This document shows positions 39,118-47,826 of a stretch of 52,607 nucleotides of DNA, in pieces. The stretch is from an uncultured Bacteroidota bacterium (GTDB lineage: Bacteria; Bacteroidota; Bacteroidia; Flavobacteriales; Flavobacteriaceae), in NCBI GenBank assembly GCA_902510655.1, contig CABXBY010000003.1, forward strand, positions 1 through 52,607, written 5' to 3'. The notes under the pieces are model-generated. The model ran no database searches. It worked only from the letters and a program-made list of their open reading frames with translations, and was not told the DNA's origin. The position numbers were made by a program, and so were the translations under genes. Position 1 is the first letter of the stretch, and every line of letters starts with the position of its first letter.

Positions 39118-39692
39118 TATATATTGTTATCGATGGTTTTAAAAATTCTAGCACTTATTTCATTAACATCTCCTACCCCATTTACTTCAAAAAATTTATT
39201 TTGATTCTTATAATAATTAATAAGCGGAGAAGTCTTGTTATTATACTCTTCAAACCTATTTTGAATTTTAGATCTATCTTGATCATCTGCTCTTCCACTA
39301 TCTTTTCCTCTGTTAATTAATCTGTCAATTAATAAATTTTCATCAACTTCTAGAGCTATTGTCATAGAAATACTCAATTTTAATGTACTTAAAAACTGAT
39401 CTAAAATTTCAGCCTGAACAGTTGTTCTGGGAAAGCCATCAAAGATGAATCCATTTGCATTAGAATGTTTATTAACTTCTGCTTCCAACATTTTAATTGT
39501 TACTTCATCTGGAACTAAATCTCCTTTCTCCATGTAAGATTTGGCCAATAACCCTAAATCTGTATTATTTAAAATGTTATTTCTAAACAAATCTCCAGTA
39601 GATATATGAATCAAATCGTATTTTCCTTTAACAAACTCGGATTGAGTTCCTTTACCAGACCCTGGCTTTCCAAACAATATTAAATTAATCAT
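39117..39692 (-). CDS. adk: Adenylate kinase
   Basis: Adk (191 aa) interconverts AMP, ADP and ATP. The P-loop is [14 protein letters not shown], the AMP site includes [12 protein letters not shown] and [12 protein letters not shown], and a short lid ([23 protein letters not shown]) places it among the short, zinc-free adenylate kinases. It is in an operon with obgE rather than between secY and infA. A perfect -7 box lies 23 bp upstream of its ATG. Confidence 0.97.
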   Translation of the reverse strand: MINLILFGKPGSGKGTQSEFVKGKYDLIHISTGDLFRNNILNNTDLGLLAKSYMEKGDLVPDEVTIKMLEAEVNKHSNANGFIFDGFPRTTVQAEILDQFLSTLKLSISMTIALEVDENLLIDRLINRGKDSGRADDQDRSKIQNRFEEYNNKTSPLINYYKNQNKFFEVNGVGDVNEISARIFKTIDNNI

Positions 39693-39714
39693 AGTAACTA
39701 AAAATATAAGAAAA

Positions 39715-39722
39715 CAAATATA
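39715..39722 (-). promoter_or_regulatory. Candidate -7 element for adk-obgE-mpl-yjjG
   Basis: The minus strand reads TATATTTG, a perfect TAnnTTTG match, 22 bp ahead of the adk ATG. No TTG occurs at the standard -33 distance. Confidence 0.5.
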
Positions 39723-39771
39723 ACCCCAAAATCAATAGTTAAATAATTTTATGCCAAATAACATTTTAATG

Positions 39772-39779
39772 TATTTTTG
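39772..39779 (+). promoter_or_regulatory. Candidate -7 element for purK-purE
   Basis: TATTTTTG is a perfect TAnnTTTG match 19 bp ahead of the ATG at 39799. It lies inside the first codons of the ORF-track version of purK, so it favours the downstream start. A -33 element is poor (only TTTATG-like). Confidence 0.55.
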
Positions 39780-39798
39780 CCAAACAATCTTTTTTAAA

Positions 39799-40932
39799 AT
39801 GAATTATTCTACATCAGATTTTACATTAGGTATTTTAGGAGGTGGTCAACTTGGTAAAATGTTATTACAAGTAACATCCAGATTGAGTATAAAAACTAAC
39901 GTTTTAGATCCTAGTAATGATTCGCCTTGTAAAGAAATGTGCTCCGAATTCACAATAGGACAATTAATGGATTTTGATGCAGTATATAATTTTGGAAAAA
40001 AATGTGATGTTGTTACTTACGAAATTGAACATGTTAATGTTGATGCATTGGAAAAATTAGAAAGAAACGGTATAAATGTATATCCTGATTCTAAAACATT
40101 AAAAATCATTCAGGACAAATCCACTCAAAAAGATTTTTTTATAAAAAACAATATTCCCACTGCAAATCATAAGTACTTTAAATCATTGAAAGATTTAGAA
40201 AGTATTAAATATCCTTGTGTTTGGAAAAAAACTAAATTCGGATACGATGGATATGGGGTCAAGATATTAAAATCAAAAGAAGATTTTAAAAATTTACCAG
40301 AAACTGAATTTATTATTGAAGACCTAATACCTTTCAAAAAGGAATTAGCCACTACCGTAGCAAGAAACAAAAGTGGGCAAATAGAAATTTTTCCCATAGT
40401 TGAAATGATGTTTAATGATACTTCTAATCAGGTTGAATATGTACTTTGTCCTGCACAAATAAGTTCTGAATTAAATGAAAAAGCTAAAAAAATAGCTTTA
40501 AAAGTTTCTAAATCATTTAAACAAGTAGGATTATTAGCAGTAGAAATGTTTTTAACTCATGATGATAAAATTTTAATAAATGAAGTAGCTCCTAGACCAC
40601 ATAATAGCGCACATTATTCAATTGAAAGTTGTGTTAATTCACAATTTGATCAGCATATTAATTCTATACTAGACTTACCACTTGGTTCATCAAAATCTAA
40701 TTCTTTAGCAATTATGATTAACTTAGTAGGTGAATTAGGTCACGAAGGTGAGGTAGTATATGACGGAGTTAAAGAAGCTATGTTACTTAATAATGTTAAA
40801 GTACATATATATGGGAAAAGCAAAACAAAACCCAATAGAAAAATGGGACATGCTACTGTATTAGATTCTAATTTAGAAAATGCTTTGAAAAAAGCTAAAA
40901 AAATTAAAGAATTAATTAAAGTTAAAACATAA
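39799..40932 (+). CDS. purK: 5-(carboxyamino)imidazole ribonucleotide synthase
   Basis: PurK is an ATP-grasp enzyme that carboxylates AIR to N5-CAIR in purine synthesis. The ORF track begins at 39751, but the ATG at 39799 gives the normal N-terminus MNYSTSDFTLGILGGGQLGKML and follows the promoter (377 aa). The ATP-grasp core includes PCVWKKTKFGYDGYGVKIL, EDLIPFKKELATTVARN, GLLAVEMFLTHDDKILINEVAPRPHNSAHYSIESC and the C-terminal MGHATVLD. It is followed by purE after 5 bp, forming a two-gene unit. Confidence 0.96.
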   Translation: MNYSTSDFTLGILGGGQLGKMLLQVTSRLSIKTNVLDPSNDSPCKEMCSEFTIGQLMDFDAVYNFGKKCDVVTYEIEHVNVDALEKLERNGINVYPDSKTLKIIQDKSTQKDFFIKNNIPTANHKYFKSLKDLESIKYPCVWKKTKFGYDGYGVKILKSKEDFKNLPETEFIIEDLIPFKKELATTVARNKSGQIEIFPIVEMMFNDTSNQVEYVLCPAQISSELNEKAKKIALKVSKSFKQVGLLAVEMFLTHDDKILINEVAPRPHNSAHYSIESCVNSQFDQHINSILDLPLGSSKSNSLAIMINLVGELGHEGEVVYDGVKEAMLLNNVKVHIYGKSKTKPNRKMGHATVLDSNLENALKKAKKIKELIKVKT

Positions 40933-40937
40933 TTATT

Positions 40938-41414
40938 ATGGCAAAAGTTGGTATTATAATGGGAAGTAAATCTGATCTTCCTATTATGCAAGAAGCAATT
41001 GATATTTTAAATGAATTTGGTATTCAAAATGATGTTGATATTGTATCAGCTCACAGAACACCTGAAAAAATGATGAAATATGGTGAAAATGCTCATAAAA
41101 ATGGATATTCAGTAATCATAGCAGGCGCTGGAGGAGCAGCACATCTTCCTGGAATGATGGCCTCAATAACACCTCTACCTGTAATTGGTGTCCCTATCAA
41201 ATCAAGAAACTCAATTGACGGTTGGGATTCGATTTTATCTATACTTCAAATGCCTAGTGGAGTCCCAGTTGGCACAGTAGCTTTAAATGGAGGAAAAAAT
41301 GCTGGAATATTGGCTGCTGAAATTATTGGAAGCAGTAATAATGAGGTTTTAGAAAAACTATTGAAGTTTAAAGAAGATCTTAAGAAAAAGGTTTTAAACG
41401 ATTCGGTTAAATAG
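40938..41414 (+). CDS. purE: N5-carboxyaminoimidazole ribonucleotide mutase
   Basis: PurE (158 aa) moves the carboxylate from N5-CAIR to CAIR, the next step after PurK. It shows GIIMGSKSDLPIMQEAIDIL, DVDIVSAHRTPEKMMKYG and IIAGAGGAAHLPGMMASITPLPVIGVPI, all class I PurE features, consistent with the presence of purK. The 3' end overlaps convergent UbiA-like gene by 21 bp, the longest convergent overlap in the window. Confidence 0.97.
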   Translation: MAKVGIIMGSKSDLPIMQEAIDILNEFGIQNDVDIVSAHRTPEKMMKYGENAHKNGYSVIIAGAGGAAHLPGMMASITPLPVIGVPIKSRNSIDGWDSILSILQMPSGVPVGTVALNGGKNAGILAAEIIGSSNNEVLEKLLKFKEDLKKKVLNDSVK

Positions 41415-42218
41415 AATAAATTGAATAATTAACCAATATACAGGTAAAGATTCAACCCAGAAACTTGAGAAATACTTTGTCTGATTTTCTTTTGTTATAT
41501 GCGTAATAAAAATCAAAATTAAAGATATTAATAAATCAGAAATTAAATCAACGCTTCTTCCATTGCTAAAAACAGAAATAAAAATAAAAATAAAAATAAG
41601 TACGTAACTTATATACTTCGAATTGTTTATTCCATAAATCTGAGGAATTGTTTTTAGATCGTTTGAGTCATATTTTAAATCCCTAATCTCAAAAGGCATT
41701 GTATAAACTATTACAAATAAAAAAAACTGAATAAATAAAAATATTAAATCACCATAATTTTTACTATTTGATTCTATAAAAGGAAATATTACGGTTGAAC
41801 CGGACCAACAGATTGCAACTAAAAAAATTTTAATTTTACTTCTATTTCTAAAATTAGAAATAGAATTATTTATTGGAAAAACATATAGAATACAAATTAA
41901 TAAAAGAATAAATCCAAAAAATAATGCTTCAACAGTTAAAAAAAATAAAGAATAAAAAAGAAAAAACCCAATTGAAAAACTTAGTATTTGAATTTTTTTT
42001 ATTGGAGCATTTTGCACAAAAAAATAATATGGTAAAGTTGAAGCGTATTTTATAAAATTATAAACAACAATAGTTGAAGAAAAAAGACAAATTAGCACAT
42101 AATAATTTAAATCTATCTGAAGTTTGAAAATTGATGTTAAATAAAGTGAAACCACACATAATCCAAGATGAAAACTTGACTTTATATAAAAATCAAAAAG
42201 TTTATTAATAAACAACAT
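41394..42218 (-). CDS. UbiA-like prenyltransferase-fold membrane protein
   Basis: This 274-aa protein has about eight hydrophobic segments and the layout of UbiA-fold enzymes. The second Asp-rich region is recognisable as IRDLKYDSNDLKTIPQIYG (residues 178-196). The first motif, normally NDxxD-like, is replaced by VYNFIKYAS (52-60) and lacks the aspartates that bind the diphosphate metal. It may be a divergent enzyme or a non-catalytic relative. The gene stands alone, divergent from gcvP. Family placement is moderately sure; no substrate can be given. Confidence 0.65.
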   Translation of the reverse strand: MLFINKLFDFYIKSSFHLGLCVVSLYLTSIFKLQIDLNYYVLICLFSSTIVVYNFIKYASTLPYYFFVQNAPIKKIQILSFSIGFFLFYSLFFLTVEALFFGFILLLICILYVFPINNSISNFRNRSKIKIFLVAICWSGSTVIFPFIESNSKNYGDLIFLFIQFFLFVIVYTMPFEIRDLKYDSNDLKTIPQIYGINNSKYISYVLIFIFIFISVFSNGRSVDLISDLLISLILIFITHITKENQTKYFSSFWVESLPVYWLIIQFILFNRIV

Positions 42219-42316
42219 TTAACTGAATTTTATAATTATAATTTATGGTTAGTTAATAAGTTAAAAACTTTTTTTTATAACAACTAAATTTATGTATTAA
42301 TTATGTTGATATTATT

Positions 42317-42324
42317 TATTTTTG
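42317..42324 (+). promoter_or_regulatory. Candidate -7 element for gcvP
   Basis: TATTTTTG matches TAnnTTTG exactly and lies 21 bp ahead of the gcvP ATG. No good TTG is found at the standard distance. The short leader leaves no room for a glycine riboswitch. Confidence 0.5.
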
Positions 42325-42345
42325 TATGATAATTTTTTATAATAT

Positions 42346-45183
42346 ATGTACAATTTTGCTGATAGACACATAGGTGTTAATAATTTAGATAAAACTAACA
42401 TGCTTGATTACGTTGGTTCAAAAAGTATTGAAGAATTAATTTCTGAAACAATTCCCGAAAATATAAGGTTGAAAAAAGAAATGAATCTTGAACCAGCTCT
42501 GTCTGAACAAGAATATCTGTCACATATTGAAAAACTAGGAAGAAAAAATAAAATTTATAAATCTTACATTGGATTAGGTTATAACCAAGCTATAGTTCCA
42601 TCTGTAATAAAAAGAAATATTTTAGAAAACCCAAGTTGGTATACGGCTTATACTCCTTATCAAGCAGAAATTGCTCAAGGAAGAATGGAAGCACTTTTAA
42701 ATTATCAAACTATAATATGTGACTTAACAGGAATGCAATTAGCTAATGCTTCATTATTAGATGAAAGTACTGCTGCAGCGGAAGCAATGACTATGTTGTA
42801 TAGCTTAAGAAATAGAGATCAAAAAAAGAATAATGTTTGTAATTTTTTTGTTTCAAAAAGCACTCTTCCACAAACAATTAGTTTATTAGAAACCAGAGCA
42901 GAACCTTTGGGTATTCAAATACAAATTGGAGATTTTGATCAGTTTCAGTATGATTCTAGTTTTTATGGATGCTTAATGCAGTATCCTGGTGTTTATGGAG
43001 ATATTGAGGATATTGAAAAACACTGTTCTAATGCAAAAAATAATAATATTAAAATTGTAGTTGCTGCAGATTTGTTTTCACTTTGTTTATTAAGAAAACC
43101 TTCTCTGTTTGGAGCTGATGTAGTGGTTGGAACCTCGCAAAGATTTGGAATTCCACTTGGTTATGGTGGTCCCCATGCTGCATATTTTGCTACTAAAGAT
43201 GAATACAAAAGATCTGTGCCTGGAAGAATAATTGGACTTACAAAAGATTCAGATGATGATCCTGCTCTAAGGATGGCCCTTCAAACAAGAGAACAACATA
43301 TAAAAAGAGATAGAGCAACTTCAAACATATGTACTTCACAAGTACTATTAGCGGTTATGGCTGGAATGTATGGTGTTTTCCATGGGCCGAAAGGTCTAAA
43401 AGAAATTGCTAAAAATATCCATAAAAAAACAGCAATTCTTGAAAGAAATTTAACCAAAATAGGGTTAAAACAACATAATAAATATTTTTTTGATACTTTA
43501 CTTTTAGATGGTCCAAGTAAAAAAATAAAAAAAATTGCAGAACTTAATAAAATCAACTTTAATTACATAAATGAAGAATACTTTTCTATTTCATTAAACG
43601 AAACAACCTCTACAAAAGATGTTCAAAAAATTGTTGATACAATTGCAAAGGCATTAAATATTGATCTTTTCGAAATAGATTTAAATGATATTACAAATAG
43701 ATTTCCAGATAAACTAAAAAGAGAATCTAAATTTATGGATTCTGAAGTTTTTAATAAATACCATTCAGAAACAGCTCTGATGAGATATATTAAAAACCTT
43801 GAAAGAAAAGATTTATCATTAACACATTCTATGATTTCACTTGGTTCATGTACAATGAAATTAAACGCAGCTTCTGAAATGCTTCCAATTAGTTGGGGCA
43901 AATGGAACAATATTCATCCGTTTGTACCATTAAATCAAGCAAGGGGATATCAAAAACTTATAAAAAAACTTGAAAAACAACTAAATGAAATAACAGGTTT
44001 TAGCGGAACATCATTACAACCAAATTCTGGTGCACAGGGTGAATATGCAGGCTTAATGGTGATAAGGGCTTACTTAAAAAGCATTTCACAAGAACATAGA
44101 AATATATGTTTGATTCCGTCATCAGCTCATGGAACTAATCCTGCTTCTGCAGTAATGGCAGGTATGAAAGTAGTAGTAGTAGGGACTGATAAACATGGCA
44201 ATATTAACGTTGATGAATTAAAAGAAAAAGCTGATCATCACGGGGATAATTTAGCAGCTTTAATGATCACCTACCCTTCAACTCACGGAGTTTTTGAATC
44301 TTCAATTCAAGAAATTACAGAAACTATCCACTCAAATGGTGGTCAAGTCTATATGGACGGTGCAAATATGAATGCTCAGGTTGGACTTACAAATCCCTAT
44401 ATAATTGGTGCAGATGTTTGTCATTTAAACTTACACAAAACATTTGCTATTCCGCACGGTGGAGGCGGCCCAGGTGTTGGACCTATTTGTGTAGCCAAAC
44501 ATCTTGTGCCATTTTTACCAAATAATGCTGTGATTAATATAGGTTCTAAGGAAAGTGTTAAATCAATTTCTGGAGCACCATGGGGATCGGCCTTAGCCTG
44601 TGTTATTTCCTATGGATACATATCTATGCTTGGACCAAAAGGATTAAGATTATCCACTGAATTTGCCATTTTAAATGCAAATTATATTAAAAACAGAATT
44701 GAAAATCATTATGATATTTTATATACAGGTGAAAAAGGAAGAGCAGCTCATGAATTAATTATTGATTGTAGACCTTTTAAGTCAAATGGCATTGAAGTAA
44801 TGGACATAGCAAAAAGGTTAATTGATTATGGATTTCATGCTCCAACTGTATCCTTTCCAGTCCCAGGAACTATGATGATAGAACCAACTGAAAGTGAAAA
44901 CATTGAAGAGATTAACAGATTTTGTGATGCTATGATTCATATAAGAAAAGAAATAGATGAATGTGAAGAAACTGAAACAAATAATTTATTAAAAAATGCT
45001 CCTCACACCATGAAAATGATAATACAAGAAAATTGGAATTATCCTTATTCAAGACAAAAAGCAGTATTTCCAACATCATATGTTTTAGAAAATAAGTTTT
45101 GGCCCTCCGTTAGAAGAGTGGACGATGCTTATGGTGATAGAAATTTGATTTGTACATGTGAGCCGATTGAATCTTATCAATGA
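42346..45183 (+). CDS. gcvP: Glycine dehydrogenase (decarboxylating), P-protein
   Basis: GcvP (945 aa) is the PLP-dependent component of the glycine cleavage system. It has the fused alpha-beta form: the N-terminal half includes FADRHIGVNN, YTPYQAEIAQGRMEALLNYQT and LLDESTAAAEAM, and the C-terminal half includes SLGSCTMKLNAASEM, SSAHGTNPASAVMAGM, MNAQVGLTNP and the PLP lysine in CHLNLHKTFAIPHGGGGPGVGPI. No gcvT or gcvH is nearby, as is common in this phylum. The methylene-folate produced connects to FolD. Confidence 0.98.
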   Translation: MYNFADRHIGVNNLDKTNMLDYVGSKSIEELISETIPENIRLKKEMNLEPALSEQEYLSHIEKLGRKNKIYKSYIGLGYNQAIVPSVIKRNILENPSWYTAYTPYQAEIAQGRMEALLNYQTIICDLTGMQLANASLLDESTAAAEAMTMLYSLRNRDQKKNNVCNFFVSKSTLPQTISLLETRAEPLGIQIQIGDFDQFQYDSSFYGCLMQYPGVYGDIEDIEKHCSNAKNNNIKIVVAADLFSLCLLRKPSLFGADVVVGTSQRFGIPLGYGGPHAAYFATKDEYKRSVPGRIIGLTKDSDDDPALRMALQTREQHIKRDRATSNICTSQVLLAVMAGMYGVFHGPKGLKEIAKNIHKKTAILERNLTKIGLKQHNKYFFDTLLLDGPSKKIKKIAELNKINFNYINEEYFSISLNETTSTKDVQKIVDTIAKALNIDLFEIDLNDITNRFPDKLKRESKFMDSEVFNKYHSETALMRYIKNLERKDLSLTHSMISLGSCTMKLNAASEMLPISWGKWNNIHPFVPLNQARGYQKLIKKLEKQLNEITGFSGTSLQPNSGAQGEYAGLMVIRAYLKSISQEHRNICLIPSSAHGTNPASAVMAGMKVVVVGTDKHGNINVDELKEKADHHGDNLAALMITYPSTHGVFESSIQEITETIHSNGGQVYMDGANMNAQVGLTNPYIIGADVCHLNLHKTFAIPHGGGGPGVGPICVAKHLVPFLPNNAVINIGSKESVKSISGAPWGSALACVISYGYISMLGPKGLRLSTEFAILNANYIKNRIENHYDILYTGEKGRAAHELIIDCRPFKSNGIEVMDIAKRLIDYGFHAPTVSFPVPGTMMIEPTESENIEEINRFCDAMIHIRKEIDECEETETNNLLKNAPHTMKMIIQENWNYPYSRQKAVFPTSYVLENKFWPSVRRVDDAYGDRNLICTCEPIESYQ

Positions 45184-45215
45184 CTTTCTTAACTTAGTTG
45201 TATAATATATAATAT

Positions 45216-46280
45216 ATGTCCATTAAAATTACTGGAACTGGGTCTTACATTCCTTTATTAACTAAAAAAAATTTTGATTTTTTAAATACTAATTTTTTAA
45301 ATGCAGATGGTACTGCTTTTAAAGTAAGTAATGAAGTAATTATAAAAAAATTTAAATCAATAACAGGTATTGAAGAAAGAAGATATGCTAAAGATCATCA
45401 CAATACTTCAGATTTAGCATTTTTTGCCGCTGAAAAAGCTATAAAAGATGCTGAAATTAATCAAGAAACAATTGACTACATAATAGTAGCTCATAATTTT
45501 GGAGATATTAAACATGAAACAAAACAATCAGACAGTCTACCAAGCTTAGCCAGCAGAGTAAAATTTAATTTAGGAATTAAAAATCCAAATTGTGTTTGTT
45601 ATGATATAATTTTTGGATGTCCCGGTTGGATAGAAGGTGTTATTCAAGCCTATGCTTTTATCAAAGCTGGAATGGCAAAAAAATGTTTAGTAATTGGAGC
45701 TGAAACACTTTCTAGAACTTATGATATAAGAGACAGAGATTCTATGATCTATGCTGATGGAGCTGGTGCATCAATAGTTGAATTAAAAAATGAAATAAAT
45801 AATAGTGGAATTTTATCTCACAAATCTTGTACGTTTACCGACAAAGAAACCTTCTATTTGTTTTATGGAAAATCTTATGATTTAAAATCTGATTCAAAAA
45901 CTAAATTCATCAAAATGCATGGGAGAAAAGTATATGAATTTGCAATAGTTCAAGTTCCTAAAGCTTTAAAAGAGTGTTTAGAACTGACTAATCACTCTAT
46001 ACAAGACGTTAAAAAAGTTTTTCTTCACCAAGCAAATGAAAAAATGGATGAGGCTATAGTTGATAGATTCTATAAATTATATGATTTAGAAACTCCAAAA
46101 GGGGTTTTACCTATGTCTATTAACAAATTAGGCAATAGTTCAGTAGCAACTATACCTACACTATTCGATCTTGTGAAAAAACTAAAATTAAAAGATCATT
46201 CATTAAAGAAGGGTGATATAATTATGTTCGGCAGTGTTGGAGCAGGAATGAACATAAACGCAATTACATATAAAATCTAA
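45216..46280 (+). CDS. FabH-like 3-oxoacyl-ACP synthase III family ketosynthase
   Basis: This 354-aa thiolase-fold protein belongs to the KAS III family. The catalytic Cys is Cys135 in YDIIFGCPGWIEG, the His is in VFLHQANEKMDE and the Asn in NKLGNSSVATIP, so the triad is intact. The Cys environment differs from housekeeping FabH (FGCPG instead of the usual ACSG/ACAG), suggesting a second, specialised paralogue with other acyl donors. It is 32 bp after gcvP and 56 bp before mlaE on the same strand, where lipid roles would fit. The substrate is unknown. Confidence 0.85.
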   Translation: MSIKITGTGSYIPLLTKKNFDFLNTNFLNADGTAFKVSNEVIIKKFKSITGIEERRYAKDHHNTSDLAFFAAEKAIKDAEINQETIDYIIVAHNFGDIKHETKQSDSLPSLASRVKFNLGIKNPNCVCYDIIFGCPGWIEGVIQAYAFIKAGMAKKCLVIGAETLSRTYDIRDRDSMIYADGAGASIVELKNEINNSGILSHKSCTFTDKETFYLFYGKSYDLKSDSKTKFIKMHGRKVYEFAIVQVPKALKECLELTNHSIQDVKKVFLHQANEKMDEAIVDRFYKLYDLETPKGVLPMSINKLGNSSVATIPTLFDLVKKLKLKDHSLKKGDIIMFGSVGAGMNINAITYKI

Positions 46281-46336
46281 TAAATAATTTATTATTTTGA
46301 TTTTAATATTTTTAACTTTAAACAGATAATTTATTC

Positions 46337-47071
46337 ATGCTATACATAGATGATATTGGAAGATATTTTTTAATGATAAAAATGTCGTTTTTTAAACCCA
46401 GTAAATGGAAAGTTCAAAGAAAATTAATTTTTAAAGAAATTAATGATCTTATAATAGATTCTATACCAATTGTAGCAATTTTATCATTTTTTATTGGTGG
46501 AGTTGTAGCTATCCAAACTGCATTAAATTTAAGTAGTCCATTTTTATCAAAATCCTTAATTGGATTCGCAACCAGACAATCAGTTATTCTTGAATTTGCT
46601 CCTACTTTTATGTCTATAATTATGGCAGGAAAAGTTGGATCATACATTACTTCCAGTATTGGAACAATGAGAGTAACTGAACAAATAGATGCATTAGAAG
46701 TTATGGGAATTAATCCATTAAATTATCTGGTATTTCCTAAGATTATAGCCCTACTATTTTATCCTTTTGTAATTACTGTAGCAATGTTTGTGGCAATTTT
46801 TGGTGGGTTTATAGCAATGACATTTGCAGGAGTTCCAAGCGAAGCTTTTATTTCTGGCATACAAATGGATTTCGATCCCTTTCACGTTAGTTATGCTTAT
46901 TTAAAAACAATTTTATTTGCATTTATATTAGCTACCGTACCATCTTATCATGGGTTTTACATGAAAGGTGGAGCACTTGAAGTTGGAAAAGCAAGCACAT
47001 TATCTTTTGTCTGGACTTCGATTATAATTATTATAGTAAATTTCATTATTACACAATTATTATTAAGCTAA
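46337..47071 (+). CDS. mlaE: MlaE-type ABC transporter permease
   Basis: This 244-aa inner-membrane protein has the MlaE fold: five or six hydrophobic stretches, including SIPIVAILSFFIGGVVAIQTALNL, LIGFATRQSVILEFAPTFMSIIMAGKVGSYITSSIGTMRVTEQIDALEVMGINPLNYLV and the C-terminal ATVPSYHGFYMKGGALEVGKAST. It forms a phospholipid transporter core with MlaF, whose start overlaps its stop by 1 bp. No MCE-domain (MlaD) gene follows, so that partner must be elsewhere. Confidence 0.94.
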   Translation: MLYIDDIGRYFLMIKMSFFKPSKWKVQRKLIFKEINDLIIDSIPIVAILSFFIGGVVAIQTALNLSSPFLSKSLIGFATRQSVILEFAPTFMSIIMAGKVGSYITSSIGTMRVTEQIDALEVMGINPLNYLVFPKIIALLFYPFVITVAMFVAIFGGFIAMTFAGVPSEAFISGIQMDFDPFHVSYAYLKTILFAFILATVPSYHGFYMKGGALEVGKASTLSFVWTSIIIIIVNFIITQLLLS

Positions 47072-47823
47072 TGATCGAAGTTAAAAACATAAAAAAATCA
47101 TTTGATGGAACTGAAATTCTTAAAAATATTTCTACAAAATTTGAAAGAGGTAAAACTAATTTAATAATTGGACAAAGTGGATCAGGAAAAACAGTATTGT
47201 TAAAATGCTTGTTAGGACTTCACCAACCTGACAGTGGTGAAATAGTTTATGATGGTATTTCTAACACAAACATGAATGAAAGTGATAAAACTTTACTCAG
47301 AAGAGAAATGGGGATGGTTTTCCAAGGAAGTGCCTTGTTTGATTCAATGTCAGTATTAGAAAATGTAATGTTTCCACTTAATATGTTGACAAACAAAAAT
47401 GAAGAAGAAATAAGAGAAAAAGCAAAGTCAGTAATAGAGAGAGTAGAACTAAATAATGCAATTAATAAACTTCCCTCTGAAATTTCTGGTGGAATGCAAA
47501 AAAGAGTTGCTATAGCAAGAGCTATTGTAATGAATCCAAAATATTTATTTTGTGATGAACCAAACTCAGGCTTAGACCCTAAAACTGCTATTGTAATTGA
47601 CAAATTAATTCATGAGATTACTAAAGAATATAATATCACAACTATAATAAATTCTCATGATATGAATTCAGTTATTGAAATTGGAGAAAAAATTATATTT
47701 CTTGTAACAGGCGAAAAAAATTGGGAAGGAACTAATACTGAGATTTTAAAAACAAACATCGAATCTGTTAAAAACTTTGTGTATTCTTCTGAGCTTCTTA
47801 AAAAAGTAAAAAAGTACTTATAA
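47071..47823 (+). CDS. mlaF: MlaF-type ABC transporter ATP-binding protein
   Basis: This 250-aa ATPase powers the MlaE permease in outer-membrane lipid transport. Walker A is GQSGSGKTVLLKCLLGL, the Q-loop is GMVFQGSALFDSMSVLENV, the signature is EISGGMQKRVAIARAI and Walker B is YLFCDEPNSGLDP. The QGSALFDSM stretch is characteristic of MlaF. Its end lies 3 bp from the convergent DUF389 gene. Confidence 0.94.
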   Translation: MIEVKNIKKSFDGTEILKNISTKFERGKTNLIIGQSGSGKTVLLKCLLGLHQPDSGEIVYDGISNTNMNESDKTLLRREMGMVFQGSALFDSMSVLENVMFPLNMLTNKNEEEIREKAKSVIERVELNNAINKLPSEISGGMQKRVAIARAIVMNPKYLFCDEPNSGLDPKTAIVIDKLIHEITKEYNITTIINSHDMNSVIEIGEKIIFLVTGEKNWEGTNTEILKTNIESVKNFVYSSELLKKVKKYL

Positions 47824-47826
47824 CTA

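Noticed and set aside
42219-42345. Glycine riboswitch ahead of gcvP
   Set aside because: The predicted leader is only about 15 bases and no tandem aptamer-like conserved sequence is seen in the 127-bp gap.
46281-46336. A/T-only palindrome TAATAAAT-A-ATTTATTA after the FabH-like gene
   Set aside because: It is pure A/T, expected often by chance here, and lacks a convincing T-run, so I do not call a terminator.
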